Below are positions 18,909 to 27,939 of a stretch of 64,000 bases of DNA, piece by piece. Made by a program: the position numbers and the translations under genes. The notes beneath the pieces are model-generated. The model saw nothing but the letters and a program-made list of their open reading frames with translations, searched no databases and was not told the DNA's origin. Position 1 is the first letter of the stretch; each line of letters opens with the position of its first letter. Origin of the DNA: G963665495 sp963665495 (GTDB taxonomy: Bacteria; Desulfobacterota; Desulfovibrionia; Desulfovibrionales; Desulfovibrionaceae); the NCBI GenBank assembly GCA_963665495.1, contig OY762289.1, positions 1,426,001 through 1,490,000 of the forward strand. Direction: 5' to 3'.

Positions 18909-19172
18909 GTGGCAAATCATAAATCCGCTCTGAAACGGCACAGACAGAGCCTGAAATTGCGTGCTCGCAACCGCATCATGAAGACCAAAGTCAAGAACTC
19001 CATCAAGGCTGTTCGTGAAGCTGTTGAACAAAAAGATAAAGAAGCTGCTTCGTTGGCTTTGCAGCAGGCCACCAGCACCTTGGACAAGGCCGCTACTAAA
19101 AAAGTCATCCACTGGCGCAATGCTGCCCGTCGTATCTCTCGACTGAATGTTGCCGTTAACGGCATGGATTAA
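18909..19172 (+). CDS. rpsT: Small ribosomal subunit protein bS20
   Basis: Binds 16S rRNA early in 30S assembly. The 87-residue protein starts MANHKSALKRHRQSLKLR and is basic and helical throughout, with the conserved late segment KVIHWRNAARRISRL. The start is GTG at 18909, with CAGGAGG ahead of it; a GTG start is not rare for S20. It is monocistronic, with its own promoter candidate and terminator. Confidence 0.97.
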   Translation: MANHKSALKRHRQSLKLRARNRIMKTKVKNSIKAVREAVEQKDKEAASLALQQATSTLDKAATKKVIHWRNAARRISRLNVAVNGMD

Positions 19173-19199
19173 TCCAGCCGTATCTTATTTTTCCCATGT

Positions 19200-19230
19200 G
19201 CCCGCTGGCTTTGGTCAGCGGGCTTCTTTA
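19200..19230 (+). terminator. Terminator after rpsT
   Basis: GCCCGCTG at 19200-19207 pairs with CAGCGGGC at 19216-19223, followed by TTCTTT. The opposing gene ends about 60 bases later. Confidence 0.85.
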
Positions 19231-19288
19231 GCTGGAAACTTACTGCAATAAAGAGTTGCGCGAGTACCGGATGTGTTGCGGACTGGCT

Positions 19289-21391
19289 TCAGCTCAACCT
19301 GTCTAAATTCACGAAACGCAGCTTTTCGCTCACCTCTATAGCAAAACCGCGAAGCATGGGGCTCGCTCCCAAGTGCGTTTCCGAGCAAAGCTCAGGATGA
19401 TTTGTGGCGGCAGTTGCAAGAATTGCCGCGGCCAGATCCATCTCTTTCCTGGCGATGAGCAGAGAGTAAAAGCGGCTCATTTCCATGCGAAATGCAATTA
19501 TTTCATCAGACGGCATAGTCTTGGAGCGGAGAGCGAGAACCTTTGCGATAAATTGAATGAGTTTGGGAGGCATGGTTTTTTTGGCTTTTTTTAAACCTTC
19601 CAACAACCAGTGCAGACCATCGATCAGACTTTCATCCCCCAACACTTCGTGTCGTTTGAACAAACCCGGCATTTTTTGCGCTGCCAAAAGCATGTTTTGA
19701 GCGGTTTGAGCCATGTTTTTTGACAATATGGCCACCAGCAGCCGTTCGTGCAGAACAGAAGCGTAAAAGTCAGCTTTGTTGACGGAATCCTGGCTGAATT
19801 CTGCCAGATTTTCATAGAAATTCGTAACAAAATGTAAGGCAGGATGGAGCGAAGGACTTTTGTAAAATTGCGGATCCTGGGCCATATCCGGTTGCAAGTA
19901 TATTCCCCGGATGATGGATTGGGCGGCTTCCGCTCCCTGGTGGGCATCGGAGAATGCTACCGCCAGGTTGAAAAAAACGGCTCCTTTGTCCGGAGGATTA
20001 TGCTCGAGAAGCCGCTGGTAGATACCTATGGCGTTTTCCGGGCCCTTACGTCGCCGTACGAAATGGCCCATGAAAATAATTTCCTTGAGCGCCTCATGGT
20101 AGTAGCCCATGTCCTTGGACGCACGATAAAAATGTTGCTCCGCTGATTGAAAGTCCCCCGAGTCCAAAGCTGTCTGCCCCATGAAGATCAATTGCTTGGC
20201 AGGTAGCTCATTGATGTCCTTGCCTTTGATGAGCAGCAGGGAATCTCTTGCCATGCCGCTGAGTTTGCGTACGGATGGATGACTCTCTCCCAGCGTACTG
20301 GCCACGTCCATTTTGATGATTTCGCCGGCGATTTTCATCACCGCGTTGACGTTTTTTTCTTTTTCAGCGTCTTTGCCCGTCAATTGCACTTCTTCAGCCT
20401 TCACCAGCGCCTTGCCGAAATTTTCAACGGCTTCATCCATGAGTCGAACAATATCCGGGCTGTCCGCGGGTTCGCCATTGGCAATACGCTCGCGGACCTG
20501 CAGCACGCGAACCCGGCCAATTTCCTTATTCGGTTCGGGCAGATTTTCGGCCACTTCTTCGGCCTGGCGGAAGCGTTGCAAAGCGTGTGGATATTTACGG
20601 ACACGTACGTAGACTTTGCCGCTTTCCAGATACGCCCGCGGATCCACTGGGTACAGTTCGATGGCCTTCTTGTAGCATTGAATGGACCGTTCGTAGTTCT
20701 TGGCTTCCTTAAATTCCTCAGCCTGTTTGAACCAGTTTTCGGCTTCCGCTTTGCGTTCGCTGAGTTTACGTTCTTCCCATTTTTCCATCAGGGTTTCCAG
20801 GTTATCCTGACGGTGCGGGAGATACTCGGCAAGATAGTTGCGGACTTCCGTATACCGTTCGAGCATCTGCTCTTTGACAAGCATCTGCTTGCGTTTGGGA
20901 CTTATTCCTGCCAACGGATCCTGCTTTTTGAGGATGAACGCGCCGCTGATACCATATTCGGCCAGACGCAGCAGAATGCCCTCGCGTTTATGAATGAATT
21001 CAATATCCTCAAAGATAGGAACGCAGAGGGGCAGGCTTTTGAGAGGATCACGCTTGGCTCGGGTCAGCAGCGTGCTGACGATGGAGAAAAATTCGCTGAT
21101 ATCACGCGGAGGGCGGGGTTTGTTCCCCGTGTCCGCCATCTCGAGGGGCGGCCCGACCAGAACGAGCCCTTCTTTGAGGCTGCGCAGAATCAGGGCAAGA
21201 TCCTGTGTGCTCTTTAAAAATCTGCCGTCGCAGTTGTGGAAAGTGACCTGTTGAAATTTGAGGGTGGCGAGGATGACTTTGAGCTGATCGCGCAGTGCTG
21301 CCGAAAAAACAAGGACGTGTACGGGTAAATTGTAAAAAGGTTCTAGAGGATCTGGAGCATTTTTCGCAGCAACACTAGGAACTTGAGTCAT
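19289..21391 (-). CDS. TPR protein with a receiver-like N-terminal domain
   Basis: A 700-residue soluble protein. The first 140 residues (VHVLVFSAALRDQLKVILAT and later LVLVGPPLE, LPLCVPIFED, LAEYGISGAFI) have the beta-alpha rhythm of a response-regulator receiver, but the usual acidic pocket and phospho-acceptor are not evident, so it would be a pseudo-receiver. Tetratricopeptide repeats are clear at about 215-285 (AEEFKEAKNYERSIQCYKKA, then AYLESGKVYVRVRKYPHALQ) and again around 430-510. The remaining C-terminal part is helical. It is probably a scaffold protein of unknown partners. The start ATG at 21391 is the first available; upstream signals are weak. It is convergent with rpsT. Confidence 0.72.
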   Translation of the reverse strand: MTQVPSVAAKNAPDPLEPFYNLPVHVLVFSAALRDQLKVILATLKFQQVTFHNCDGRFLKSTQDLALILRSLKEGLVLVGPPLEMADTGNKPRPPRDISEFFSIVSTLLTRAKRDPLKSLPLCVPIFEDIEFIHKREGILLRLAEYGISGAFILKKQDPLAGISPKRKQMLVKEQMLERYTEVRNYLAEYLPHRQDNLETLMEKWEERKLSERKAEAENWFKQAEEFKEAKNYERSIQCYKKAIELYPVDPRAYLESGKVYVRVRKYPHALQRFRQAEEVAENLPEPNKEIGRVRVLQVRERIANGEPADSPDIVRLMDEAVENFGKALVKAEEVQLTGKDAEKEKNVNAVMKIAGEIIKMDVASTLGESHPSVRKLSGMARDSLLLIKGKDINELPAKQLIFMGQTALDSGDFQSAEQHFYRASKDMGYYHEALKEIIFMGHFVRRRKGPENAIGIYQRLLEHNPPDKGAVFFNLAVAFSDAHQGAEAAQSIIRGIYLQPDMAQDPQFYKSPSLHPALHFVTNFYENLAEFSQDSVNKADFYASVLHERLLVAILSKNMAQTAQNMLLAAQKMPGLFKRHEVLGDESLIDGLHWLLEGLKKAKKTMPPKLIQFIAKVLALRSKTMPSDEIIAFRMEMSRFYSLLIARKEMDLAAAILATAATNHPELCSETHLGASPMLRGFAIEVSEKLRFVNLDRLS

Positions 21392-21655
21392 GTAATAGAA
21401 CCTGGAGCGGATGGAAACGGGGTTGGATACGACGCTACGTCATCCTGCAACACATCGATAGCATGGCTATAGCAATCATCCGGGAAGACAGCAACAGGCC
21501 TACGGAACCCCCCGAAAACACTGCGAAGGGAGTTTTGTTTACAAGTCATTCGGAGCGGTCCGGGAAGCCCTTTGAAAAGACTTCCCGGAAGCCGCCGGAA
21601 AATTACCAAGCCGTCGGATAGATACCTCTGCGAGGTTGCATTTCAATGACAGCCA

Positions 21656-22885
21656 TCAATCAATGCAGACAATGTTGAAATCATCTCCGCTGATGCATAC
21701 GCCGCCTGAATCCGTAATTTCGAAAGTGTTTTCCACCCCGACCATGCCGACGTCACGGATGCCGATTTTGGGCTCAAGGGCCAGAACCATTCCTGTTTCC
21801 AGCGGTGCGTCGAATCCTTTGGCTATGACGGGGTATTCGTCAATATTCAAGCCGATACCGTGTCCGATGAAGGGAACTTTGTTGTTGTCAAGCGCCATGA
21901 ATCCTTCGGCAAAGCCTTCTTTTTGCGCCCATTGAACGCAATGACCGTACAGCTCGCTCGGAATGGAGCCCGGCTTCAATTGCGAACGCAGCCATTCCTG
22001 AATCTGGATGCAGAACTCGTGGCTTTCGAGCACCTGACTGGGAATGGATCCACCGGTCCAGTATACCTGGGTTTTGTCGGTCTGATATCCTTCGAGGCAA
22101 AAACCGATGTCGCAGGTAAGCGGTTCGTCCGTATTCCAGAGCCGTCCGGCATATCCCATAAAGGGGACGGACGGATGTTCGCCGCGAAGTCCTACCGGAC
22201 CATTATAGCGGCTCGGGTAGTTGGCGCTGTCGCCGGCGGCAACATGACCGAGAAAAATGTCTTCATTGGGACCGCTCATCCGCATCAGTCCCGAATGGCC
22301 GAGTTCAAAGAATACTTCCCAGGACTTGTGCGCGATTTCTCGTTCGCTCATGCCGGCCGCAATGCGTTGGGGCAGAATATTGTAGAGTCCGTGATGGTGC
22401 CGTTCGCCGGACAGCCGAAGTTTTTTCAATTCCCAATCGGTTTTGACGGACCGGGTCATATCAATGATTCGGTCCGCGGGGATCAGGGTATAATCTTCCA
22501 GGCGCGAGGTGATCATGTTACCGATGGACCAGCTGGTCCCGGCAGTATCGACGCCTATGCATCCTGGTTTTTCAGGCAGCGGACTCCCTGCCGATGCGGC
22601 GATGCCGGGCACCTGGGAAAAAGATTTGAAAGAAAATATCGCCTCCAGCGGGGATTCGAGTCTCGCGCGTTCTAGTCCGTGACGGACCATAAGTACGGGC
22701 TCTCCCTCGATCGGGAGCCAAAATAGTCCGGCCCCGAGGGTTCCGGTAAAATAATATATGGTTACCGGATTCAGGATTAAAAGTCCCGCAGCCTGTCCGA
22801 GGTGTTCGGCAAGCAATGTCCGGCAACGTGTATAGCGTAATTCAAGTTCCTGGCGATCGATTTGTTCAAGTGCAGTCAATTCCAT
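21656..22885 (-). CDS. M24-family metallopeptidase (Xaa-Pro aminopeptidase/prolidase type)
   Basis: A 409-residue cytosolic protein with a creatinase N-terminal domain (about residues 15-150) and a pita-bread catalytic domain. Metal ligands can be placed: the aspartates in CDIGFCLEGYQTDKTQ, the histidine in GHGIGLNIDEYP, and the glutamates in ALEPK and VGVENTFEI. All five are present, so it should be an active Xaa-Pro dipeptidase or aminopeptidase; the exact substrate cannot be told. GAGG lies before the ATG at 22885. It follows the ABC fusion gene by 27 bases on the same strand and is probably cotranscribed. Confidence 0.88.
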   Translation of the reverse strand: MELTALEQIDRQELELRYTRCRTLLAEHLGQAAGLLILNPVTIYYFTGTLGAGLFWLPIEGEPVLMVRHGLERARLESPLEAIFSFKSFSQVPGIAASAGSPLPEKPGCIGVDTAGTSWSIGNMITSRLEDYTLIPADRIIDMTRSVKTDWELKKLRLSGERHHHGLYNILPQRIAAGMSEREIAHKSWEVFFELGHSGLMRMSGPNEDIFLGHVAAGDSANYPSRYNGPVGLRGEHPSVPFMGYAGRLWNTDEPLTCDIGFCLEGYQTDKTQVYWTGGSIPSQVLESHEFCIQIQEWLRSQLKPGSIPSELYGHCVQWAQKEGFAEGFMALDNNKVPFIGHGIGLNIDEYPVIAKGFDAPLETGMVLALEPKIGIRDVGMVGVENTFEITDSGGVCISGDDFNIVCID

Positions 22886-22912
22886 GAGAAGTACCTCATT
22901 TTTGTTTGGCCC

Positions 22913-25900
22913 TTAAATCATGCGCTTGATGCTTTTAATGAAAAAGATCGTACTCTTGCGGCCAATCCAGAGAATGCGTTCGCGATATTTAAGCATGATC
23001 AAAGTCAGCAGGTTAATAAAAAATGCGGTCAAGAGCAAAATCAGCGCATTGAATACGGTTGTAGTGGTTTTGATGTGCAGCAGGGGCAATACTTTTTCCC
23101 TGACGAACATCGGATAAGGAAAGGGCGGTTTTGTTTGAACCACATCTTCCCGTGTAAGCCCGTTGTCAGCGAGCAGTTCATTAAAACGTTGCTCGCCGAC
23201 GCTGATGGCGTCATGAATATTTTTGTTTCCGTAGGCGTGTTTGTAGCCTTTACGGAACAGTTCCAGTTCGTTTTGCAATCGTTCTTCCATGGCCTGATAA
23301 CGGGGCTGTCCGTACAGTTCGGTCAGTTCACCGTGCCGGTACTTCAGATCCCGCAGGTCGGAAAGCAGCCGGTTATGCTCGGTGTCGTAACTGTTGCCTG
23401 CTTCCTGAAGCACCATCAAACCTTCGTAAGCCCAACGGGATGGCATGACCTGACAGATTTCCGGAACGGGACTGTTCTCATAGAACTTCAGCTTCACGTT
23501 CATCTTTTCATATTCTATGAGTGCACCACCCAGGATAATCTGCGGAATAAGCACCAAAGGGACGATATTCAAAGCCGCTTTGGAAGACAGCCTGGGTAGT
23601 GAGGAGATGAACAGACCAATGGACACGCCCGTATAGGACAGAATGGAGAGAAAAATCACGTAGGAAAAATACAGCTCCTTCACTTCCAGAAACAGGAAGC
23701 CGAGAGCCACGAACAAGGCGTTCTGCACAATGGCGAAAAGCATGAGAACCACAAGCTTGGCCGCGATGTAGGCCCGGTGGGTGGTATTCAGCATGCGTTC
23801 GCGCATGAAAAGGGCCGTGTCGCCGATGATTTCGTCCACACTGTTGGTCATGCTCAGAAAAAAAGAGACGATGACCGAAATAAACAGAAAGGTTTTGAAC
23901 AGCTCGTTGGTGTACAACGTATAACTGTCGCTGCTGGGCGCGTATTTGAGAATGAATCCGACCGCTGCGCCCAAAAACGGGGCTTCGAGAAAAGTGATGA
24001 TCAGATTGGAGCGGTCGCGGACTTTATTGGCATAATTACGTGCGAAAAGCGTTAAAAACTGGCTGAAGCGGTTGTTGAAACTGATGGGTTTGGATGGGGG
24101 CAGTACGTCGCGCGTGGGCAGCTTTACATTGGAAAACCACGAGGAAATGACCCGGCGGCGGTATTCGCTTTTCCAGTATTCCGGCGAGTATTTGCGTTCA
24201 CCCAGAATAATGCCGTCAGCATCGCGAAGTGAATCTTCCAGGCTGTCCAAAAGGATGTCAGGCTGAACCGTACGGCAGCACGGACACTCAACCGTGACTT
24301 CGTCGTTGGCCACGTTGGCTTCCAGGTGGCGTTTGAAGTACTCCAGCGCCGAATAGGACGTGCCGAAATAGGCGAGTTTTCCGCCATTATCCAACAAAAT
24401 GACTTTGTTGAACATTTTGTACAGTTTCGGTCCTGGTTGGTGGATGACCACCACCACGATTTTGCCCGAGAGCGCAATGTTGGACAGCAGCTCCATGATT
24501 TTTTCCGAATCTTTGGAGGACAATCCGGAAGTGGGCTCATCAAGAAAATAGATTTCCGCGTCCGAGATGAGTTCGAGGCCGATATTCAAACGTTTTCGTT
24601 CGCCGCCGCTCAGGCTTTTATCCACGGCCTGACCGACTTTGGTGTCGCGTTTTTCAGTGAGGCGGATATTTTCCAGGACACTGTCGATGCGTGCGCGAAG
24701 CTCCTCGTGCTTTTTATCGGGAAAACGCAGGCGCGCGTGGTAATAAAGGTTCTCGTAAACCGTCAGATTGGGCAGCAGCAGGTCATCCTGAGGGACGAAA
24801 CCGAAATAATCTTTGAGGACTCCGTATTCCTTGTGCAGGTTGTAGTGATCTACAAGCACGCGGCCCTGTTCCGGTTTCAGAAGTCCGCTGATCACGGAAA
24901 GCAGGGTGGATTTACCGCAGCCGCTGGGACCCATGATACAGGCAAGCTCGCCATATTCTATCTCGAAAGAGATATCGTCCAGGCCCAGTGAACCGTCTTC
25001 AAAACGATAGCTTATGTTTTCGGCGACGAGTTTGCGAAAACTGAAACTGGATTTGCGGAAAACATTGTTCCTAACATCCAGTTCAATAAAGTGGTCATGG
25101 AGAAAAAGTCTGTCGCGATGATGCAGTTCCGCTGTTTTCAGGATATGCCGGCCATTGAGATGGACATTGTACGGGCAGGACCCCGGTTCGAAGTAATAGC
25201 GCTGCTTATCACCTGTCTTTTCCAGGACCACTGCGGCGCTCCATTTTTCCGGCAAAGCATCCTGGATGAAAAGATCGCTCTTTATGTCGTTGCTGATTTC
25301 ATAACTGCTTTTGTCGGGTTCCAGTCCGATTTCCCGAATCGAGGAAAGGTAGTAGAAGACTTCGCGCAGATCCAGACGAAAGCCGTTGACGTAGACCAGA
25401 TCATCAAGATTGACGTAAATGGAGCCTTCGACTTTTTCACCATTATGAGCCACGATGCTTTCTGATTCGAGCACGTTCAGGGTCATATGCGAGCCGTTGA
25501 TCGCCACCTGCAGCAGGCTTTCCGGCGTACGATCGTGCTCGTAACAAAGAACCAGATCTTTTTGCGAGACGTAAAGTTTGGCCTTGAGCTGGTTGATCTT
25601 GTTTCGGAAATAAATGATCAGATCCTGATAGCGCAGGCTGTAATCATTGATCAGTATGCTGAAATGCTGGGAAATTTGCGAGGAGAAGTTTTTGCGCAGT
25701 ACCAGCCCATCGGAAACAACTTTGTAGAGGTCATTCTTCTTGGTAATGCAATACAGATTATGGACTTTGTAGATGATCAGATCCAGACCGGGAAAGGGAA
25801 GAAAGACATCCGCGGTTTCTATATCGCCGGTGACGCGCAGGGCCAGAATGTTTGACGAACCAAGCTGCTCGGCAGTGGCGTCGCTGATATTGAAATTGGC

Positions 25901-26311
25901 TTCGATAAAGGCCAGGTCATTGGCGTCAATACGAAGCAGGTCCGCCAGGCGTCTTGCCGTATGGAGTTCGTTCTCTTTTATGTCGTCTGCCTGGAGAAAT
26001 TCGTAGATATTCAGCAGACAGAAAATTTTACGCTGATAGGGCAGGACCGTGTTGATTTTTCTGGCAAAGGCGGCAAGATCAATCGTCATGCCCGTCATTC
26101 GTTCGAAGTTTTTGAAGAAATAGGAAGCGATGTCCTCGGGATAGAGGTTCTCATAAAAATCGACGATGAAGTTTCGCTTGATTTGCGAAAGCCCGTTTTC
26201 ATTCCCGACAACTGCCGCAAACATTACGGCAAGCTGCATGGCCAGGCTGTTGTCCAGGGTTTCCTGGTTCTGGATGGTTTCCGGGGAGCTGCCTAAGGAT
26301 TGGGAACTCAT
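22913..26311 (-). CDS. TerB-like/FHA-like/ABCG-type transporter fusion
   Basis: A 1132-residue membrane protein. Residues 20-150 look like a TerB-type helical domain (AVMFAAVVGNENGLSQIKRN, LLRIDANDLAFIEANFN). A regulatory middle part ends with an FHA-like stretch around 370-420 (VHLNGRHILKTAELHHRDRL). The ABC domain has Walker A GPSGCGKST near 461-469, signature LSGGERKR near 566, Walker B YFLDEPTSG near 585 and the switch histidine in VIHQPGP near 624. A CPCC pair near 675 may bind metal. The C-terminal half carries about six membrane helices of the ABC2 type with a large loop before the last. It resembles ABCG half-transporters. Substrate unknown. No clear ribosome binding site before the ATG at 26311. 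Two secreted proteins are encoded upstream. Confidence 0.85.
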   Translation of the reverse strand: MSSQSLGSSPETIQNQETLDNSLAMQLAVMFAAVVGNENGLSQIKRNFIVDFYENLYPEDIASYFFKNFERMTGMTIDLAAFARKINTVLPYQRKIFCLLNIYEFLQADDIKENELHTARRLADLLRIDANDLAFIEANFNISDATAEQLGSSNILALRVTGDIETADVFLPFPGLDLIIYKVHNLYCITKKNDLYKVVSDGLVLRKNFSSQISQHFSILINDYSLRYQDLIIYFRNKINQLKAKLYVSQKDLVLCYEHDRTPESLLQVAINGSHMTLNVLESESIVAHNGEKVEGSIYVNLDDLVYVNGFRLDLREVFYYLSSIREIGLEPDKSSYEISNDIKSDLFIQDALPEKWSAAVVLEKTGDKQRYYFEPGSCPYNVHLNGRHILKTAELHHRDRLFLHDHFIELDVRNNVFRKSSFSFRKLVAENISYRFEDGSLGLDDISFEIEYGELACIMGPSGCGKSTLLSVISGLLKPEQGRVLVDHYNLHKEYGVLKDYFGFVPQDDLLLPNLTVYENLYYHARLRFPDKKHEELRARIDSVLENIRLTEKRDTKVGQAVDKSLSGGERKRLNIGLELISDAEIYFLDEPTSGLSSKDSEKIMELLSNIALSGKIVVVVIHQPGPKLYKMFNKVILLDNGGKLAYFGTSYSALEYFKRHLEANVANDEVTVECPCCRTVQPDILLDSLEDSLRDADGIILGERKYSPEYWKSEYRRRVISSWFSNVKLPTRDVLPPSKPISFNNRFSQFLTLFARNYANKVRDRSNLIITFLEAPFLGAAVGFILKYAPSSDSYTLYTNELFKTFLFISVIVSFFLSMTNSVDEIIGDTALFMRERMLNTTHRAYIAAKLVVLMLFAIVQNALFVALGFLFLEVKELYFSYVIFLSILSYTGVSIGLFISSLPRLSSKAALNIVPLVLIPQIILGGALIEYEKMNVKLKFYENSPVPEICQVMPSRWAYEGLMVLQEAGNSYDTEHNRLLSDLRDLKYRHGELTELYGQPRYQAMEERLQNELELFRKGYKHAYGNKNIHDAISVGEQRFNELLADNGLTREDVVQTKPPFPYPMFVREKVLPLLHIKTTTTVFNALILLLTAFFINLLTLIMLKYRERILWIGRKSTIFFIKSIKRMI

Positions 26312-26382
26312 CTATTCACATATATTGAGGGTTTGCAAAGTCGTATGAAAAAAAGCGAGACCTGTTTGCGGAAATTTGGAGA

Positions 26383-26410
26383 ATCGGGCCGGAAAAGCAT
26401 CCGGCCCGAT
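26383..26410. repeat. Inverted repeat between the secreted-protein gene and the ABC fusion gene
   Basis: ATCGGGCCGG at 26383-26392 pairs perfectly with CCGGCCCGAT at 26401-26410 across an eight-base loop. No run of T follows on the minus strand, so it is not a typical terminator. It may be a processing or stabilising hairpin that sets different expression of upstream and downstream genes. Confidence 0.6.
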
Positions 26411-26462
26411 AGACATGCTTTGTAATCCTGTAATTGAGAAGAAAACAGGGTAATGGTCAAAA

Positions 26463-26909
26463 TTATTTGTATCCCGAAATAATGAACCAGTACCCGCCGT
26501 CGGGTGCGGCTTCGTACATGGTTACCTTGACGTGAAAGATACCGCTCCACTCCGGTTCATACAGCACTTCTGCCTGGGGACCGCGCTCGTTGTTGGCTGC
26601 CACCAGCTGCCAGTTCTCATCATAAACCCAGACTTCCATGGCAAAGACGCTGTCGTCGCCGGCAGTGTAAAAAAAGTATTCGTTGCCGACGGAAAGCTGT
26701 GTATCAAAATAGTAGGACTCGCCTTGCATCAGCTTGCCGACCTGGAGTTCGTCTCTGATTTTGAAGCCGTCCTTGCTGTAAACGTCCATGGCCTCGTACG
26801 CCAGCTCTTTGACTTCAACCCGTCCTGCTGCAGCAGTGGAAACAAATGAGACAAGCAGGAGAACTGCCAAGAGCGGCAACGTGCGAATGACTCCTCGAAG
26901 CATGAGCAT
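26463..26909 (-). CDS. Secreted protein with a PPC-like beta domain
   Basis: A 148-residue protein with a signal peptide (about residues 1-28, LPLLAVLLLVSFVSTAAAG). The mature part of about 120 residues is beta-rich: GESYYFDTQLSVGNEYFFYT, MEVWVYDENWQLVAAN, then WSGIFHVKVTM and GGYWFIISGYK. This pattern is like bacterial pre-peptidase C-terminal (PPC) domains, without any attached peptidase. It probably acts in the periplasm. Its ATG overlaps the previous stop as TAATG with AAGGGG upstream, so the two secreted proteins are coupled. Function unknown; position suggests an accessory role for the ABC fusion. Confidence 0.68.
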   Translation of the reverse strand: MLMLRGVIRTLPLLAVLLLVSFVSTAAAGRVEVKELAYEAMDVYSKDGFKIRDELQVGKLMQGESYYFDTQLSVGNEYFFYTAGDDSVFAMEVWVYDENWQLVAANNERGPQAEVLYEPEWSGIFHVKVTMYEAAPDGGYWFIISGYK

Positions 26910-27709
26910 TACCCCTTTTCTATGGTCTCTATCAGCTGTGTACTGATTTCAAACAATTTTTTGACATTTTCGGGCGGAATCGGGGTCTTGTAACCAACGT
27001 TCACCAGTTTATCGATTTCCGGTAATTTTTCCATCAGCTGTTTAACTGCGGGAGTGTTTTTGGCCTTAGGTTCGACATTTTCCAGTCTTTCGGAAAAATA
27101 GGCTACGAGTCTGGGCTGGTAGAGAATGGATGAGGCGCGTTCGGAATATTTTTGATTGAGAATTTTTGTCGTTGCCCGCAATCCCTCCAGCCAGCCGCCG
27201 GCGCTGACAAGCAATGCGATATCCTTGTCGCCCATCCGGTTCATTTCCTGCACCACATCTTCGCGCAGAGAGTCCAGTTCGCGGTGCAGTTTATCCCACT
27301 CGCCGCGCTTGGACAGCTCTTTGAACGTATCGCCTTTGCGCAGAATGGCTTCCTTTACAAGGAGTTCTTCAGCCAGAGTCAGGATGACAACGATCATGTC
27401 GCCCAATTTTTCTTTGTCCTGAGCCTGGATGGCAAGGAAGCCGTCGGCCGAACGGACACCAAGATTCAGGGCGCGCAGATAGTCGTTATCATAGTCGTAT
27501 TTGTTGCTGAATGATGCGGCATCATTCCATTTTGTCGCACCCATTTTGTCCAGGGCGACAAAGATTTCCGAAGGTGAAGGTAAAAGCAGATTTTCAGCGA
27601 ATTTATCTTTTTCGCCAGGGGTCAGCGTTCCTTCCGCAGCATGGGTAGCAGTTGCCAGTGTTAAAATGACCAAGCAGGATAACGTCAGATACTTGAGAAA
27701 GGATTTCAT
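26909..27709 (-). CDS. Secreted helical protein of unknown function
   Basis: A 266-residue protein. The signal peptide is LKYLTLSCLVILTLATATHA, cleaved near residue 24. The mature part is soluble and mostly helical and charged, with no cysteine outside the signal peptide and no catalytic motif that I recognise. Segments such as DKFAENLLLPSPSEIFVALD and LLVSAGGWLEGLRATTKI repeat no known domain. AAGGAGG lies seven bases before the ATG at 27709. It is the first gene of the minus-strand set that continues with the PPC-like protein, the TerB-like/ABCG fusion and the M24 peptidase, and is divergent from an oxidoreductase gene. Confidence 0.65.
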   Translation of the reverse strand: MKSFLKYLTLSCLVILTLATATHAAEGTLTPGEKDKFAENLLLPSPSEIFVALDKMGATKWNDAASFSNKYDYDNDYLRALNLGVRSADGFLAIQAQDKEKLGDMIVVILTLAEELLVKEAILRKGDTFKELSKRGEWDKLHRELDSLREDVVQEMNRMGDKDIALLVSAGGWLEGLRATTKILNQKYSERASSILYQPRLVAYFSERLENVEPKAKNTPAVKQLMEKLPEIDKLVNVGYKTPIPPENVKKLFEISTQLIETIEKG

Positions 27710-27939
27710 TCAGGTCCTCCTTAAATTGGAACAGCCTAGGACAGCTCAGACAAAACTCTGCCAGCTGTCAAACGAGACAGAGCAAAGCGAACCTATGCTA
27801 AAATCCAGCACTTTTCAATGGCAGCCACTAAGGATTTTGTTCGTCTGAAAACCGATAAAACAAGACTCAGAAGATTTGTCATGGCGTTTCCATATCTTTT
27901 CCCGTATATTGCTTTAGAATTTATAGCAAGGAGTGAGGC

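Noticed and set aside
21561..21587. Hairpin CGGGAAG...CTTCCCG between the TPR gene and the M24 peptidase gene
   Set aside because: No T run on either strand and the loop is 13 bases; too weak to call as a terminator.
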